Shown in pieces: positions 33,098 to 45,893 of a DNA stretch of 64,000 nucleotides (within the stretch, counting starts at the first letter, position 1; each line of letters begins with the position of its first letter). The position numbers and the translations under genes were made by a program. The notes under the pieces are model-generated. The model was not told the origin of the DNA and made no database searches. It was given only the letters and a program-made list of their open reading frames with translations. Origin of the DNA: Capronia americana (lineage: Eukaryota; Ascomycota; Eurotiomycetes; Chaetothyriales; Herpotrichiellaceae); the NCBI GenBank assembly GCA_016110215.1, contig JADWQD010000006.1, forward strand, positions 1,922,001 through 1,986,000, written 5' to 3'.

Positions 33098-36066
33098 GTT
33101 TCACATTGCTGGTCACGCGGGTCCAGTAGTTTCGATGAGATGCTGCGACCATGGGCAGAATCTGTGGCGGACAATGGCTGGCTTCTAGAGTGTCAAATGA
33201 GGTGAGAGTCACGAGACTGTCCAAGACAGAGTCTCTTGCACGTCGCGTCGGCTCGTAAGCTCGATCTCATAGCAGAGCATCTGGGGTGCGTCGCACATTC
33301 GAGCCGAGATTGAAGGCTGCGAAGTTCACGTTTCGTGTTGCTCAATCGCTCATGTTTACACTGGCTTACCCGATTCGGAGCTGAGCCACATTCCTCAAGC
33401 CTCGCCATGTGGCGTCAGCTTCAGCCTTGTGCGCCACGAGGAGGGGCAGCTTGTGAGGTTAGTAAGGCTGTGAAACAGCTCCATATACAGGTACTTGTCT
33501 CGTAACGGGTGCTCTCAGTGCTTGGCTCATCGGATCTGATCCAGCTCTTCCGATGATCTGCTGCAAATACCGTGGGAACGCCTGTTGCAACCTGCGTCCG
33601 ATCACCAATGCCTCACAGCAGACAGAAACGCCGTCGTACGCTAGATTGGAGCGGCGCTCGCAAGGCTCTGTACAATGACATCTTCGTTGGTCCACGAGGG
33701 AGACCTCAGGTGATGATTTCGGCTTTGTGCGGAAGAGGCCACACCTCCGCGTCCAATATAGCAGCCCCAGCCCAGAATATAAGGGCTGCCGCAGGAGACT
33801 CACCTGCCGGAATCTTTACCATGATGTCATGCGCATGTGACTGGGCGGCTACGAATCTGACGGTACGTACCTGGTTATTAAAAAGAGGGTGTGCAGTGTG
33901 CCCTGGCAGGCTCGGGACGAACTCAGTCACGGTACAATGATTACCAGTTCTGGACGCTCAGTGTTCAAGGACGACGAAGCTACTCAGCTCGTGTTCATTC
34001 AGTGCAACGGGCGTTGTGTAGTTTTGTCCTCCGCCGCACAAACACATCGCAGTGCAATATTGCCGTCATCCTCGTATTAATCACGGGTTGTATGCGTAGA
34101 CTATTCGTCAAGACAGATTCCTGTCAAGGCATTTGTGCTTGCGTGGAAAGCCCTCAAGGAGGGAGTGGATTTACGACAGGTTCTAGACTTTGATGGAGCT
34201 CTTTGTGCGAAAGCATTGGCGACCGAGTACGGATGTCGTGGCAGGAAGAGGGCAGTCAGGTTGCCGATCAATTACTGTTTTTTCATATATCACGGCACGC
34301 CAGGCCGAGAGCAATACAACCTTGGGCAGGGTGGCCCGATAAGTGATACAACGCTGTTGACGAATCAGTGTGATGGCTGGCGCTTGAAGGTAGGACGACA
34401 GCCTGAAAGCGGCACCCCGAGCTGGACAAAACGCAGCCTGGCATACTGAATAACCCCTGGTCCAGCTCTCTGTCCCAGAAAGCAGCTCACGTATGCTTCT
34501 AGGGTATAACCATGGCACACCCAATTGGCGCACCCGAGTCCGCGGCAGTTGATTCGTTCGACAGACTGGAAGATGCAGATGCAGGCTGACATGATCTGAA
34601 GGTCTTGGGAAAGTCTTGAGTCTGACCAGGGCAGCAGCCTGATAACACACTGTGAGTGGTTCCTTATCGGCATTACTCAAGGGGGGTCCCAGAGCGGTTG
34701 CGGGGGAGGTCTGTCGAGGTTGGTGTGCCGTAAGGTTGGAGTCGGTATTACGCCTTCCATCGAGGACGCATCCCACGTGCATGCTCAGAAGGACTGCTTT
34801 GGGTTCCTCGCTTCGAGAAGCCCGAGCGGTGATCCCCATCGGGTAGACTTGCTCCTCGGTTTGAACTTCGACCTCGATACCGTGCGAGATATTGGGTAGG
34901 GAAGAAGAAGGAAGCCGACGATGAGCAGTGGCATGTGTAGTTCTGGTAGAGCGGCATGTGCCTTTAGGGGATCTTGCCTGAAGGTCGCTACTCGTGGGCT
35001 CTTTAGGTTATGCTTTTCTTTACGAGCACAGAGCCATAAGAGCCCTACCACATCGCCGGGGGTGCCGCCGCGATGGAAATGGCCGCTCGGCGTGCCCAAA
35101 TAAGGCAATCGGCTGAGGACCAACCAGGTTGAACCAGCTGGAGTGGACAATCAGCCCGGGGACCTGCTCGGAGCCGTGGAAGGTTGGAATCTTCCATAAA
35201 CTAACGATCAGCGTTGAGGCGCCAGACTTTCGTAGCTTGAGGAGCGCTGCAGGGTTGCCCAGTGACCGCCAATTGCGGCATCGTAGGGCGGCAGCTGCTG
35301 GTGTGGCAGGAAAAGGCGGGAGGCATGCTCAAGCGATTCTCAAAAGCGATGCTCGTGTTCGCCGTTCTGAAGGTTCCAAAGCATCATTTGTTGCTCTTCT
35401 AGTCGCCAGAGCAAATGCTGTTTTGGGATTGACACCAGCTAGCTGAGAGACAGGAGTTTAGGTTTCTCCTACAAAGCAGTCGAGAACACGAAGTCCGGCC
35501 GTCGGGAAACCCAAGGCCTTCCAGTTAGACTTTCAGCGAGCAGAACATGCTTTTCGCGTTGTCACCCCCGCCGTCCGTGGAGCTTGCAGTGGATAGTGAG
35601 CGAATTGGCAGGTGAAATTTCTTCTTGTTGCCGGAGAGGACTCGCTGGCTTCTCCAGTCACTTTGTGGTACATGTGATTATTCTGTGCTTTCAATCGGCA
35701 GTAATAGCCGGCCTCCCAACGTTGTACCTGATTTCCCACCATGTTGAGCTTTCGGACCGACTGGTACCGCAGCTCCCAGGGCCCTTTCCAGAAGCCTACT
35801 GTTGACAACCCTAGTAGAAGTCTTTGCTCTCCGTAATAGTGTTCCTCATGCCCGAGGCTTTTCCCTGGGGAGACCTGAACGTGTCATATGTTTCATCAAG
35901 CGCTAGTCGTGCAAGACGCCAAAGCCAACCCATCCCATGCTGCGCAACATGCGCTTCGCTCAAGTGCAATTGACAAGAAAAAGACAGCCCGACCGGTGAA
36001 GGTTGGTACCTCGAGTCCTCTTGGAACGCCAGGTATGGAACCAAACCCAAGTGGTAGAAACGTATA
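33098..36066. other. Gene-poor stretch, nothing supported
   Basis: About 3 kb between the start of the WD40 gene and the end of the bZIP gene. The longest frame (34183..34839, minus, 218 codons) has no domain, biased use of rare residues and no conserved-looking blocks. No RNA gene or transposon feature recognised. Confidence 0.5.
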
Positions 36067-36908
36067 CTACAAGGAATCCTCGAACGAATGTAACGCGAAC
36101 TCTGAATTGAGGTCGACGGCATTCTTGTCAAAGTAGCATTCGGGTCCGTTGTAGAGCATGTTGTCTGGTGTTGAGAAGGCGTCGAACTTGTCGAACTTGT
36201 CGGGCATCAGCATCTCGCTGAATGACTGGTCCTGACACGATCGGAGGGCGTTGAGCTCTGCGGTGAGCTCCGATATCCTGCCGTTGAGCTTGGACACCTC
36301 GTCGGCCTGTCGCGTATATGACTGTAGGAGATCTTGGTGCTTCTCGTGGAGGTCCTCTAGTTGGCGCTCGAGGCCCTTGACGTGCTTTTCTTTCCGTTCC
36401 CGGAAAGCCCGTTGTGATGCGCGGTTTTGAGCTCTTCGTCGCTGCAGGGGGGGTCAGTTAACCTTGTTGGTGGGAAGCGTTGGGTTGACGTACCATGTGC
36501 ATGTTGGGGATGGATTCCTTGTCCTTGGCTGCGGGCGCCAAGGTGCTGCCGGACCGTCTTCTTCGTCGGTCGGTCTGGTCTATGGCCGCTGCGTTGTTGT
36601 ACTCGACGGGGATCTTTGTCGTCTGTGTTGTCGCATAGAATGACGCCGGTGTGGTCCCATATTGGTACATGTCGTACTGCATCGAGGCAGAGTTGAACAT
36701 CATTTGACTCATCTGCTTCTGTCGGGTCAGTGGGGTACGCGACGGGCATCGACACGGCGGCACTTACACGAGGCGAGTTGGGACTGGATCCCTCTGAAGT
36801 GCTATCGAAGTATTGACCGGCGGTGAAGAGCGACTGGCTTGGTGATTGTGAAGGTGAGCTCACGAAGCCAAAGTCCATGTTGAGATCGGGTTCCCAGGTC
36901 GACGTCAT
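36067..36908 (-). CDS. bZIP transcription factor, Yap/RsmA-like
   Basis: Three exons, 36908..36768, 36718..36494 and 36441..36067, with introns of 49 and 52 bp; 246 residues. Splicing joins NSPR to KQMSQMMFN and NMHM to RRRAQNRASQRAFRERKEKH. The basic region has the Yap-type NRASQRAFR (N-x7-R, with the Gln and Phe typical of AP-1-like fungal factors) followed by a leucine zipper (LERQLEDLHEKHQDLLQSY..., about 140-185). The second intron falls exactly before the basic region. The N-terminus is Ser/Gln-rich, with no second domain and no Cys-rich redox domain at the C-terminus, so it is not the Yap1/Ap1 oxidative-stress sensor itself; the short size and basic region resemble RsmA/Yap3-like factors that influence secondary metabolism and stress. 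Targets unknown. Confidence 0.9.
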
Positions 36909-39900
36909 TCAAGACAGGAAGTGGTCGGTGAAGGTGCTTTTATCTCTTTTCGAATCTCGAGCGCCGGATGTGAAACTTGAGTAAGCGTCGAGTATGTAAG
37001 GCAGACCACAGAAAAATGTCGGACGTCCTGGATATTTGATCAGTGTCAGATGCAGCGGATGTCCATGGACTGTTAAGGGGAATTAAGATATAATTCGCTT
37101 TGGGGGGATCTGATTGCGGCTATCCAGGGCCCAGCGGCGCTAGTTGGACACACGAGGATTAATTGTTCTGCCATGCACTGGCACCACGCCCGGCGTCCCT
37201 AGCCCGAGAATCATGAACTGATCGGTTGCAAGGGTGTTGGGCTGGTGGCCCAGAAAGCGCCGGCCGTAGCGGCTTGTATTGGCAACCATGCCTTGGGCGC
37301 CGGTGGGCGGTTGACCGACGGGAAATGATACGCGTGAAAACGAAACCCGACCAAGTTGACGTTGGCAGGTGTGCGCTGATCCAAACGGACTCTGTGCGCC
37401 GACTACCCAAAGAGGTTTGGCGCTGGCCGTGGAAGCAGTGTCCAAGAAATTTCGAAGCACGTTAGAAGCCTGTCCAGAAGTCAGCAATCCCGGAGAGGGC
37501 CACCGGAGGGTACGAGGACAGAACCAGGACGCCAGACTGGCTGGCGAAAGCCGCTGGCTGGGACAGCTGCGAGCCGGTCGTGTCAGCGTACGCGTGGGCG
37601 GGGGCCAGTCATCCTGATTGGCAGCTCAGCAAAGTCATCAACTCGACACTGCAGGGCGGGTGGATGGGTGGACTCTGCAACTGAAGCAAAATCACCAAGC
37701 AGTTTCCTTGCGCCGTGACTGGCTCGCAGCCTGGCTAGTCGGGGAGCTTGGACCACGTTCGACTTCCTCTTGCGGAAGGCGCCCTTAACCTCGTTGGGCC
37801 TGTTGCGAAGTGCACGGCGATTGCCAGCCACAAGCAATCACCCACCTGCCTAGGTTGATCGATCGTCCTATCATTCAACAACGAGTTCCAAGCTTGGGGT
37901 ATCAAAAGGCAAGTGACATATTTCGAGCCAAGCGGTGATATATCATCGCTTGACTGATGTTCTTGTTTTGTTGTGCGGAATATCGTCAGGCACGGGCACA
38001 TGCCCTGTTGGAAAGTTCTCTGTGCCCGCCAATGGCCTCACCAGGACTTGTGGTGTTGACAAGCATCTGCCTTAGGCACGGTCCATCGTGCCAGCCTGAC
38101 GCAGAATGCTCAGGGCCCGAGTACGCTCACTGTCCTCCGTACGCAAGTCGTCAATCGCACGATACCCGCCGAAATCCCCGCGTCCATCTATCTCCCTTGC
38201 GAATAATGCTTGCTCATGTAATACATTTCTTGCTGACCGATAAGTTCTTGGCCGCTCTTGGTGCGTCATGAGTGGCTCGCTAGGTAGCCACGTCGACCAC
38301 GGTCACTCGCAAGCATGGCGGTACCTTGGAGGTTTCAGGCGTCTGGACCTCGTTCGATGCATGGGTTGGCCCTGGGCAGACAGCGCGGCTTGACTTAGCG
38401 CAAACGCCACAAACTTCTCTATGCGGCAAGTGCTGGGATCAGTGCTTTCAACTGCGTCACAGTGCATGGCAAGGGAAGTCCAATGCGGATGCCTCTTCCG
38501 ACGTTGCTAACCCAAAGAGCGTAATGGGTGCAAATTGTCGTGATTCGTCGGTCATCCAGAGCTGCGTCAATCGCAAATCTGGTGGTTGGGTTGTCCAATG
38601 GCCACTCGGTCCGTATCCACGCAACCCTCAAAACGGTGATGCCATGACGCTGCTTGGCACTCCCTCCGCTTCCAGTAAGTCATGTGGTGAAACGTAGATA
38701 AAGTCTCGCAGCCGGCCCCTTCTAAGTTCTTCCTGCTCTCACAAAGCAGCAACAGCCGTCCAGGGCTGAGCCTTGCGATTCTGGGTAGGTGCTCTTCTTG
38801 GCACATGCCTTCTATGGAAATGAGCCCGCTGTGCGTCCGAAGCTGCATGAGGCCGGCCTTCATTGGCTTCCATTGTAGAGCTACTGCTCAGACGCATTCG
38901 CCGTTGTTCGCTGTATCTCGCTGTACAGTGTATACCGCGGATGGTTGCGGCCTCGAGCTGCGGTATGTGCGTATACTATGTATCAGCACGAACCGCCCAA
39001 GCCTTTCATCCTCTGAACCGAGTCCGCTTCTGGTTCGTGCAATACGAGTTGATGCTTCTCACGGGCCCTGTTGACTGTGACTTGCCGTCGCTGGTGCCGA
39101 CTCGGCTTACCCTTTGATATCTGCCAAGCCGGAAAAGCTGTATTCGGTACCTCGTACCCTGGTGTCTACCCCGTGCTGTGTAATAGTCTCGACGCAGAAT
39201 TTGGGGTCCTTGAAACGTCCGGAATACCATGTGGTCGATGACTGTGGAGCCGCAGGACCCTTTGAGATCAGCGATCCCTAGCCACAAGAGGCAAGTTTTT
39301 AGAGCACCTACCGCAAAAGGCGGCGATCTTGTGCTCTTAAGATAGCTCCCGCCAACAACTCGTCGGTGTTGATCTCTTCAATTACATGCAGGAAGAATGA
39401 AGTCAATCAACAACTGTCCAGGCCTCCGGCAGAAACGACGGATACTGATGAGAAGACTGCGGACGTGTTTCTGTCGTCACCCTTACCACGCTCGGAGTTG
39501 GCCCGAGGCCCGTTGCCCGGACACAAGGTACGTACCCTCTTGATTGCTCTGCAGGGCCGAATGAAACGTAGCCCACATGGTCAAGCAACGTTGCAAATGC
39601 TCGTACGAGATACGCTCCAACGAGGTCCGTTGGTCAAGGCCCGAACAGGAAGGCCCCACATTGCAGAGCTAACCGGTCCGAAGCCGGTGCCAATGCTCGG
39701 GAGACCGTGGCGTGCTACAAGGAATGGCGAATACGTGCTACTTAGATCTGTCCTATCCTTTGCTGCTGCCGGACTCCTAGAACGGAAGTTGCACCAAACC
39801 GCTCTTAGCGTAGTGTCCTCGTCAACTTGCGAAGGATTTCTTAGGTAAATCTTGACAAAGTGACTTCTGCAGGTACGAAATCACGGGGACTGATGAAGTC

Positions 39901-42696
39901 AGCTGGAATCGAGCCAGCCAACCAACCGACACTCCTTCCGGCGGTCCAGCAGGCTGGGATGGTACCCAGCACAGAATGACCCATCGCCGATTGCCTGCGG
40001 TAGGTGTATGCAAGTCTGACTTACGGGACCGAGAGAATCATTAAGTGAATACACGCCTCCAGCCAAGGGTTAGGCCAGCTCTGGTTGGAAGTACGCGCGT
40101 ATTCGCAAAACAGCCAAAGAGCGATACAGAAAGTAGGCCTTCATTAGGCTAGCCCTGATACAAGTCCCGTGCCTTTATGTCTGAGCTTTCGTGCCCAGAC
40201 TGCCTCTTGTCTAACCGGAAGAAGGGAGTACTCTACACAAGATACTGCATCTTGGGATGGGCTGGGAGTTCTATCCAACCGACCCATTACCGCGGGACAG
40301 TATCCAACAATGCCAGCAGCGAGCGAGAGATGCCTACTTGGGTAATATACTGATCGCGATGTGCATGTAGTTCTTGATTACCCTGATCCATTCTCTCGGC
40401 CGGCCTCTGCTGGAGAAAGAGCAATGAAAGCTGTTGAATGGTATGACGAGAATGGTTATGGTTGTATTGGGTATTTTCCGTGTAAGGCGACCAGCCGCCA
40501 AAGCATGTCCCGGAGTTCTTCCATAATTAGCCCGTAGACAAGCCCGAGACCGCCTGGTACACTGTACTATGCCCATGGACTTCGAACACCGAGGTAGGGC
40601 TGGTCCCAGTATCTCGGTTACAAGGCCTCGCACCTCATTAGCCGGAGATCATCTTTCCAGGCACGGGTGCAGGAACGTGGGCTGAGCTGATGTCGTACAG
40701 CAGTGCTCCATGGTTCAGGGGAGACAGAGAGTGCCAGTACAAATTCAAAACCGTAAGCTATGATTTGCCCGCTTACCGGAAGCACAGCGAAAGAACAGGG
40801 TCGGTCAACGGACGGCACGGTCGATTCAAGCTGGCAGCAAGGTCCATTTCAGATCTTTCGTTGATGCCAAGCTGACAATCAATTGAGATCACGGGGCTTC
40901 ACTCCCGCTCACGGCGCACCTCATGAGATCTCTTGGCGATGCATTTCCAAGTTGTATTTAGGCTGATAAAAGCCTTGGAATCTTGGACGGGGGCCTCGTC
41001 CGTTCCCAGGAGTTGCAGAATTCAACCCAACATGACCTGAGATCGCAGGATATTTGCTTCGGCTGCGAGGAAGGCGATGCAGATCGGATCTAATACCTAG
41101 GCATTCTTTGCCCGTAGCCATCGGAAATGGGATATCAATGAATACATTTATTGGCGGATTAATCTCTGTGAGAACAAACGTCGATATCAATCTGTGATCC
41201 GCAAGAAATGCGATTGCAACAGGTTCAAGTCGCATTCATTTAACCTGCGCCCGCCGCGACAGCTCCGAGGAACTAGGTTGAAGTTGAGACTTTGGACCGC
41301 ATGCGATATAGGGCTGCCTCAGGGGTCGTGCCCGGTACTTCTCACGCCTGCAATGCGAGTTCTATGTGGCAGCCTCCGGGTTCAACTTACTATGCGTGGA
41401 CATCAACCGAGAGAGACAGCAGCAATGCAGCGACTCCTTTGCGATGAAAAGCTGAATTTGAAAGCCAAACTACAGTGTTCCCCTGTTTCATTCCAGAACC
41501 AATATCGACGACGCCGGTGTTTCTAGCACGAACATTGGTTGTCCATTGATGACGCCTAAGTCAACCTCAAACAATCTCCCATAAAAGGTGAACATGTTCT
41601 CGTCTGCAGGTTTCAAACTGTCTCTCGCTCGGACGGTTTCGAGAGTCGAGGTGTCCCTCGGGTGCTACTTGTCCACAGGCTAGTCGTACGCTATAAGGCT
41701 TCCACGCCTCTGACGCCAGAATGAAGCCTCTGGCCACGGTGGAAGCGAGTCTATTCAGGGAGCGTTGACAGAAAACATGGTTACACATGAGTTGGTCGTC
41801 GCTGAACGCACTCGACCGCAGATTATGACACAGAACGTGGCGAGGTGTCAGGCCGATGAATGGTGCCCCTGAAATCGTAGACTGGGGAGAGAGATGAGCG
41901 ATCGAGCGGCGACAAGGGCGATCCTGACCTTTTCAATCTGCTTCCGCATGGCAAGCCCCTGCAACAGAAGGAGTTCTAACAGATCTTCTAGACCGGATTG
42001 GTGCCTTAGCGAAGCTTCTCCAATTCCCCCAAGCTCCACTTTGGCAGCCACTGTTTGACGGCGCGCTCTTCCTCAGCTTGTTACTCGCCCCTCAGCGCAA
42101 AGGCGTGCGCTGCCTAACTGCATTGGCCCTTGGCCACGGCGCCCGCCAGGCCGGATGGAAACGCGCCCGTGGCTCCCCGGCCATTGAGGTCCTGAGCTGT
42201 TCAATTCGAATTGCTGAAGCTTTGGAGCTCTCTCTCCACCGCATCTTCACCACGCACCCACGCTTCAAACCAGCTCCTCCACCTGCGCGGCACCCAATCC
42301 AACACCTTTGCCAGACTCTATCCGTACATCACGCCAATTATCTGACCAGTTTGCGCCCGCTGGCCGTTGTGGGTGGTTGTGTATCTCTGTGCGAAGAGTG
42401 CAGGGGGCAGTCAAGATCACGGCTAACCTGCCGCTGTGCAGTCTCCTTCGTCTCGAGGTGAGTCTGCACGAGGCGTCGAGCCTAGATTGACTCTCTGACC
42501 AAAGGGACAGTAACCCGACTCACTTCCGGACGACGATCTACCCCTGCTCGATTCACTCCTAGCCATCACCATACCAGCTGCACGACGAGGATGACTTTGT
42601 GAGGGTTGGTGCCAGACAAGCTTCGATACCACACCGCCAGACTCAATCAACTGCGTTCCCAACCGTTGCTTCCGCGGCCGTCGTCGCGCTCTCAAG
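36909..42696. other. Long gene-poor region (5.8 kb), nothing supported
   Basis: No protein gene, transposon coding remnant or RNA gene recognised. The longest frame (39366..39848, plus, 160 codons) shows no domain. The base composition looks ordinary, not TA-rich as expected for RIP-mutated repeats. The part next to 42696 is likely the leader and promoter of the G alpha gene. Could hold long non-coding transcripts or extended regulatory DNA for the bZIP gene. Confidence 0.5.
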
Positions 42697-43832
42697 ATGG
42701 GCTGCACAGGATCGAAAGTCGATGTGCGTGAAAAGGAGGCTTCACAGCGGAGTGCAAAGATTGAGCGTCAGATACGCATGGATCGAAAACAAGAGACTCG
42801 AACGGTCAAGATTCTACTGCTCGGTACGCAGCTCTGGATTTCCGCATGGGTGGCGTGACGCATTCACTGACACGAGGTACAGGCGCGGGCGAATCTGGAA
42901 AATCCACCATCATCAAGCAAATGCGAATCATCCATTCTAATGGATTCCAGGATGACGAGCGCGTCCAGGTCAAAGCCGTCATATTTTCCAACATGGTCGT
43001 CGCATTCCGAGTCCTGTACGAGATTCTGCAGGACGAGAACATCGAGTTCGAGAAAGAAGAAAACGAAGCATATGCCGACTACCTCGAGAACATCAACGCC
43101 GACGTCGATGCCCACGAGGCGTTTCGGGACAAGAAAGTAAAGGAAGCCATGTCTGCGCTATGGAAAGATTCGGGTGTACAGAAAGCTGTCTCGAAAGGAC
43201 ACGAATTTGCGCTTCACGACAACCTCAGCTTTTACTTTGAAAACATCAACCGCATGTTCGAGCCCGACTGGCTCCCGAACGACCAAGACATGCTTCATGC
43301 TCGACTCAGGACCACTGGCATCACGGAAACAGTGTTCGAACTTCGGGACCTGACGTTCCGCATGATGGATGTCGGCGGCCAAAGGTCGGAACGGAAGAAA
43401 TGGATTCACTGTTTCGAGGGGGTGCAGTGTCTCCTCTTCATGGCCGCTCTGTCCGGTTACGACCAGTGCCTGGTTGAAGATGTAAACGCCAACCAAATGC
43501 ACGAAGCTCTGATGCTTTTCGAGTCATTGGTCAACGGCGAGTGGTTCAGGGACAAACCCATCATCTTGTTCCTCAACAAGATCGACCTTTTCCGGGAGAA
43601 ACTCCCAATCTCGCCTCTTTCGACCCATTTCCCCGACTACACCGGCAAGAACGGCGATGAAGAGGCTTCGAAGCAGTTTTTTGCCAACAAGTTCCGATCC
43701 ATCAATCGCAACAGCAATCGGGAAATTTACATTCATTTCACCAATGCAACCGACACAAATCTCCTCAAGAAGACCATGGAGGATGTCCAGGATATCTTGA
43801 TCCAGAAGAATCTTCAACGGCTCGTCTTGTAA
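42697..43832 (+). CDS. Heterotrimeric G-protein alpha subunit (atypical C-terminus)
   Basis: Two exons, 42697..42823 and 42883..43832, with a 59 bp intron (GTACGC..GTACAG) that splits the P-loop; 358 residues. GTPase motifs: GAGESGKST (G1), the switch-I arginine and RTTGITE (G2), MMDVGGQRSERKKW (G3), LFLNKIDLF (G4) and FTNATDT (G5, where TCAT is usual). The N-terminus MGCTGS gives Gly2 for myristoylation and Cys3 for palmitoylation, so it is membrane-bound. It couples a seven-helix receptor to adenylate cyclase or MAPK signalling. The helical domain (FRVLYEILQDENIEFEKEEN) and the end NLQRLVL differ from the FadA/GNA-1 group, which ends in a Cys four residues from the C-terminus; it may be an additional G alpha class. 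The subgroup call is from memory of family sequences. Confidence 0.95.
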
Positions 43833-45893
43833 CGGGACTGAAGCGAGATATCTCAGGTCGAATGTCAAGCATGCCTGTGGGGACTCCTGGCGCGTCGAAC
43901 CACTCCAGACCGAGGAACGCCTTGACCGACATGTCAGGACGAGAGTCGCCAGGGTTGCAATGGCATCTGTTGCATGCGGTGTTGGGGCACTCACCCGAAA
44001 GTTCCCATTACGATCTATACATCATCAAGGAGGCAAGATCCCTCGTTTCGATATTATACGGGCAGCATTGGCGCATATCGGATCTTGCATGGCGGGAAAA
44101 GCGCTTGCTTTCTGGCGGAAGAGAATCTCAACACGTTTAACCGCTGAGCCCTGAGGAGGGAGGAACGGTACACGCAAACGATCATAGGCGATGTGGAGGA
44201 ATATGTGCTTCGGCATCTGTGGAGGACGAAGCCGGGCCCAGGCTCGAGCTAGAATACCTTTGTTTGAAGGAGCTGTGTGTTGGAGAAACGTCGTCTTAGA
44301 ATATGGTGGCCAACAAAGCCCATTGCCTGTTTAACGAAAGGCCGCGGGCGAAGCGTTTTGGCGCGATATGAGACAAGGAATGTACTGTTGGGACAAGACC
44401 GGCCATGGTCAATTCGTGATGCTCTCCAGAGGCTCTATACCGTCGTGATCTGGACGGCAAAACCACCTTGGCTATGGGAACTCGTATTCTTGGCGTATAT
44501 TGTACGACGTGCACGACGTGCGTGATCTATAGACAAGCAGTGTCCGCCACGTTTTTCAAGTCCAGTCCAGGTGTAGTCGTGGTCGTGGTTGTAGTCGTTA
44601 TGAGTCAAAATGGAAGCCACCTTCGGAAAGTTCAAGGTCAATTTCGTGATTTTAGCCCGCCTCTCCTTTGATTCCGTCATGTTGGTGGGAAGACATCTAT
44701 TGCGTCTTGCCATTTGCGATCACCGCACACTTGAATTCCATACTGGTGCCGTCTTCTCGTGACTCCGCTGCCAGGGTTCCCTGCGACAGGAGCAGCCACC
44801 TGGCTCGACGGCACAACTTTCTCCCACCAGCAACTGAAATACACAGCACCAGCACGACTCTTCACGCGGGGCCGACTGGCAATATGGCGCTTTCTGACTT
44901 CTGTGTTGTATGTTGGACCGAGAAATCTCCTGGATCAGCCGAGATCAAACAGAGAGGTAAACGATCGTTGATGATTCCTTCTCTTCCATCACAGTACCCG
45001 TAAGTGGTACGTAAACGGCTATCTTTCCGATGCTCTACAGAGAGGAATGATATGGAATGTGCAAAGAAAATCGACACTCCGACGATTTCTCCCACTGACA
45101 CAGGCTTCGTGCCGAGAGCACGAGATACAATGGTGTTACATAGACGGCGACCCTCGCCTCGCCATCAGTCATCGTACGGTCTTGGCTTGAAGCAGTGAAC
45201 GCCCCTCAGGTGATACGACTAAAGACCGGAAAGCTAGCTTTTGGACCCGCAACACCCCTACTCGTACTTGTACTCGGATGATTGGCAGCATGAGACGAGC
45301 AGATTTAGATCTTCCGAGCGGCGAAGATTGGCCATAGCTCGTGCACAGCCTCGCGCAACCGGGGGCGCACATAAAGCTGTCTCCTATTCATCTACTGACA
45401 AAGCCACATTCTACATCTAGGAAGATATCTGCACGGGAGTGGTCCTGATACTTCCAGTTCATTCAGGAGGAGTACTGTACTCCGAGAGCGTGGCAACGGT
45501 AGCCAGGCAAACCCGCGGCCCCCGGTATGGTTGAGCGCGGCTATGGAAAACAGTGACACAAGAAAATCTCGCATGTGACTTTAGGTCTCAGCCGACTCTT
45601 TCAAACGGGAAACCATACTTCGAGAGAGAGGTCTTGCTGTCCGGAAATGCTAGAGCGTTTCTATTTTTTGATATTCGCAATGTGGAAATGGTGTCCATTG
45701 AAAGATGAACATATACTCCGTACTGCATGGTCAGAAACTAGGAGACCTGGTATCATATTGGGCGCGAGAACAATTTCCTATTCCCAGCAACACCCCAAAG
45801 GTCCAAACAACGATAGGCTCTACATCGACAGTCACCTGAGCCTGACCCCAGCCCACGAAAACATACCTGTCACCGCCATCAAGCCTGACCCAT
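43833..45893. other. Intergenic region between convergent genes
   Basis: Two kb without a supported gene. Contains an imperfect GTCGTG/GTTGTA tract at about 44570-44600. Confidence 0.5.

Noticed and set aside
34183..34839. 218-codon minus-strand frame in the gene-poor stretch
   Set aside because: No domain, no conserved-looking blocks, and a composition like translated intergenic DNA.
39366..39848. 160-codon plus-strand frame
   Set aside because: No recognisable features; read as chance open frame.
36909..42696. RIP-degraded transposon island
   Set aside because: No obvious TA excess, terminal repeats or transposase/reverse-transcriptase motifs seen by eye; a computed RIP index could overturn this.
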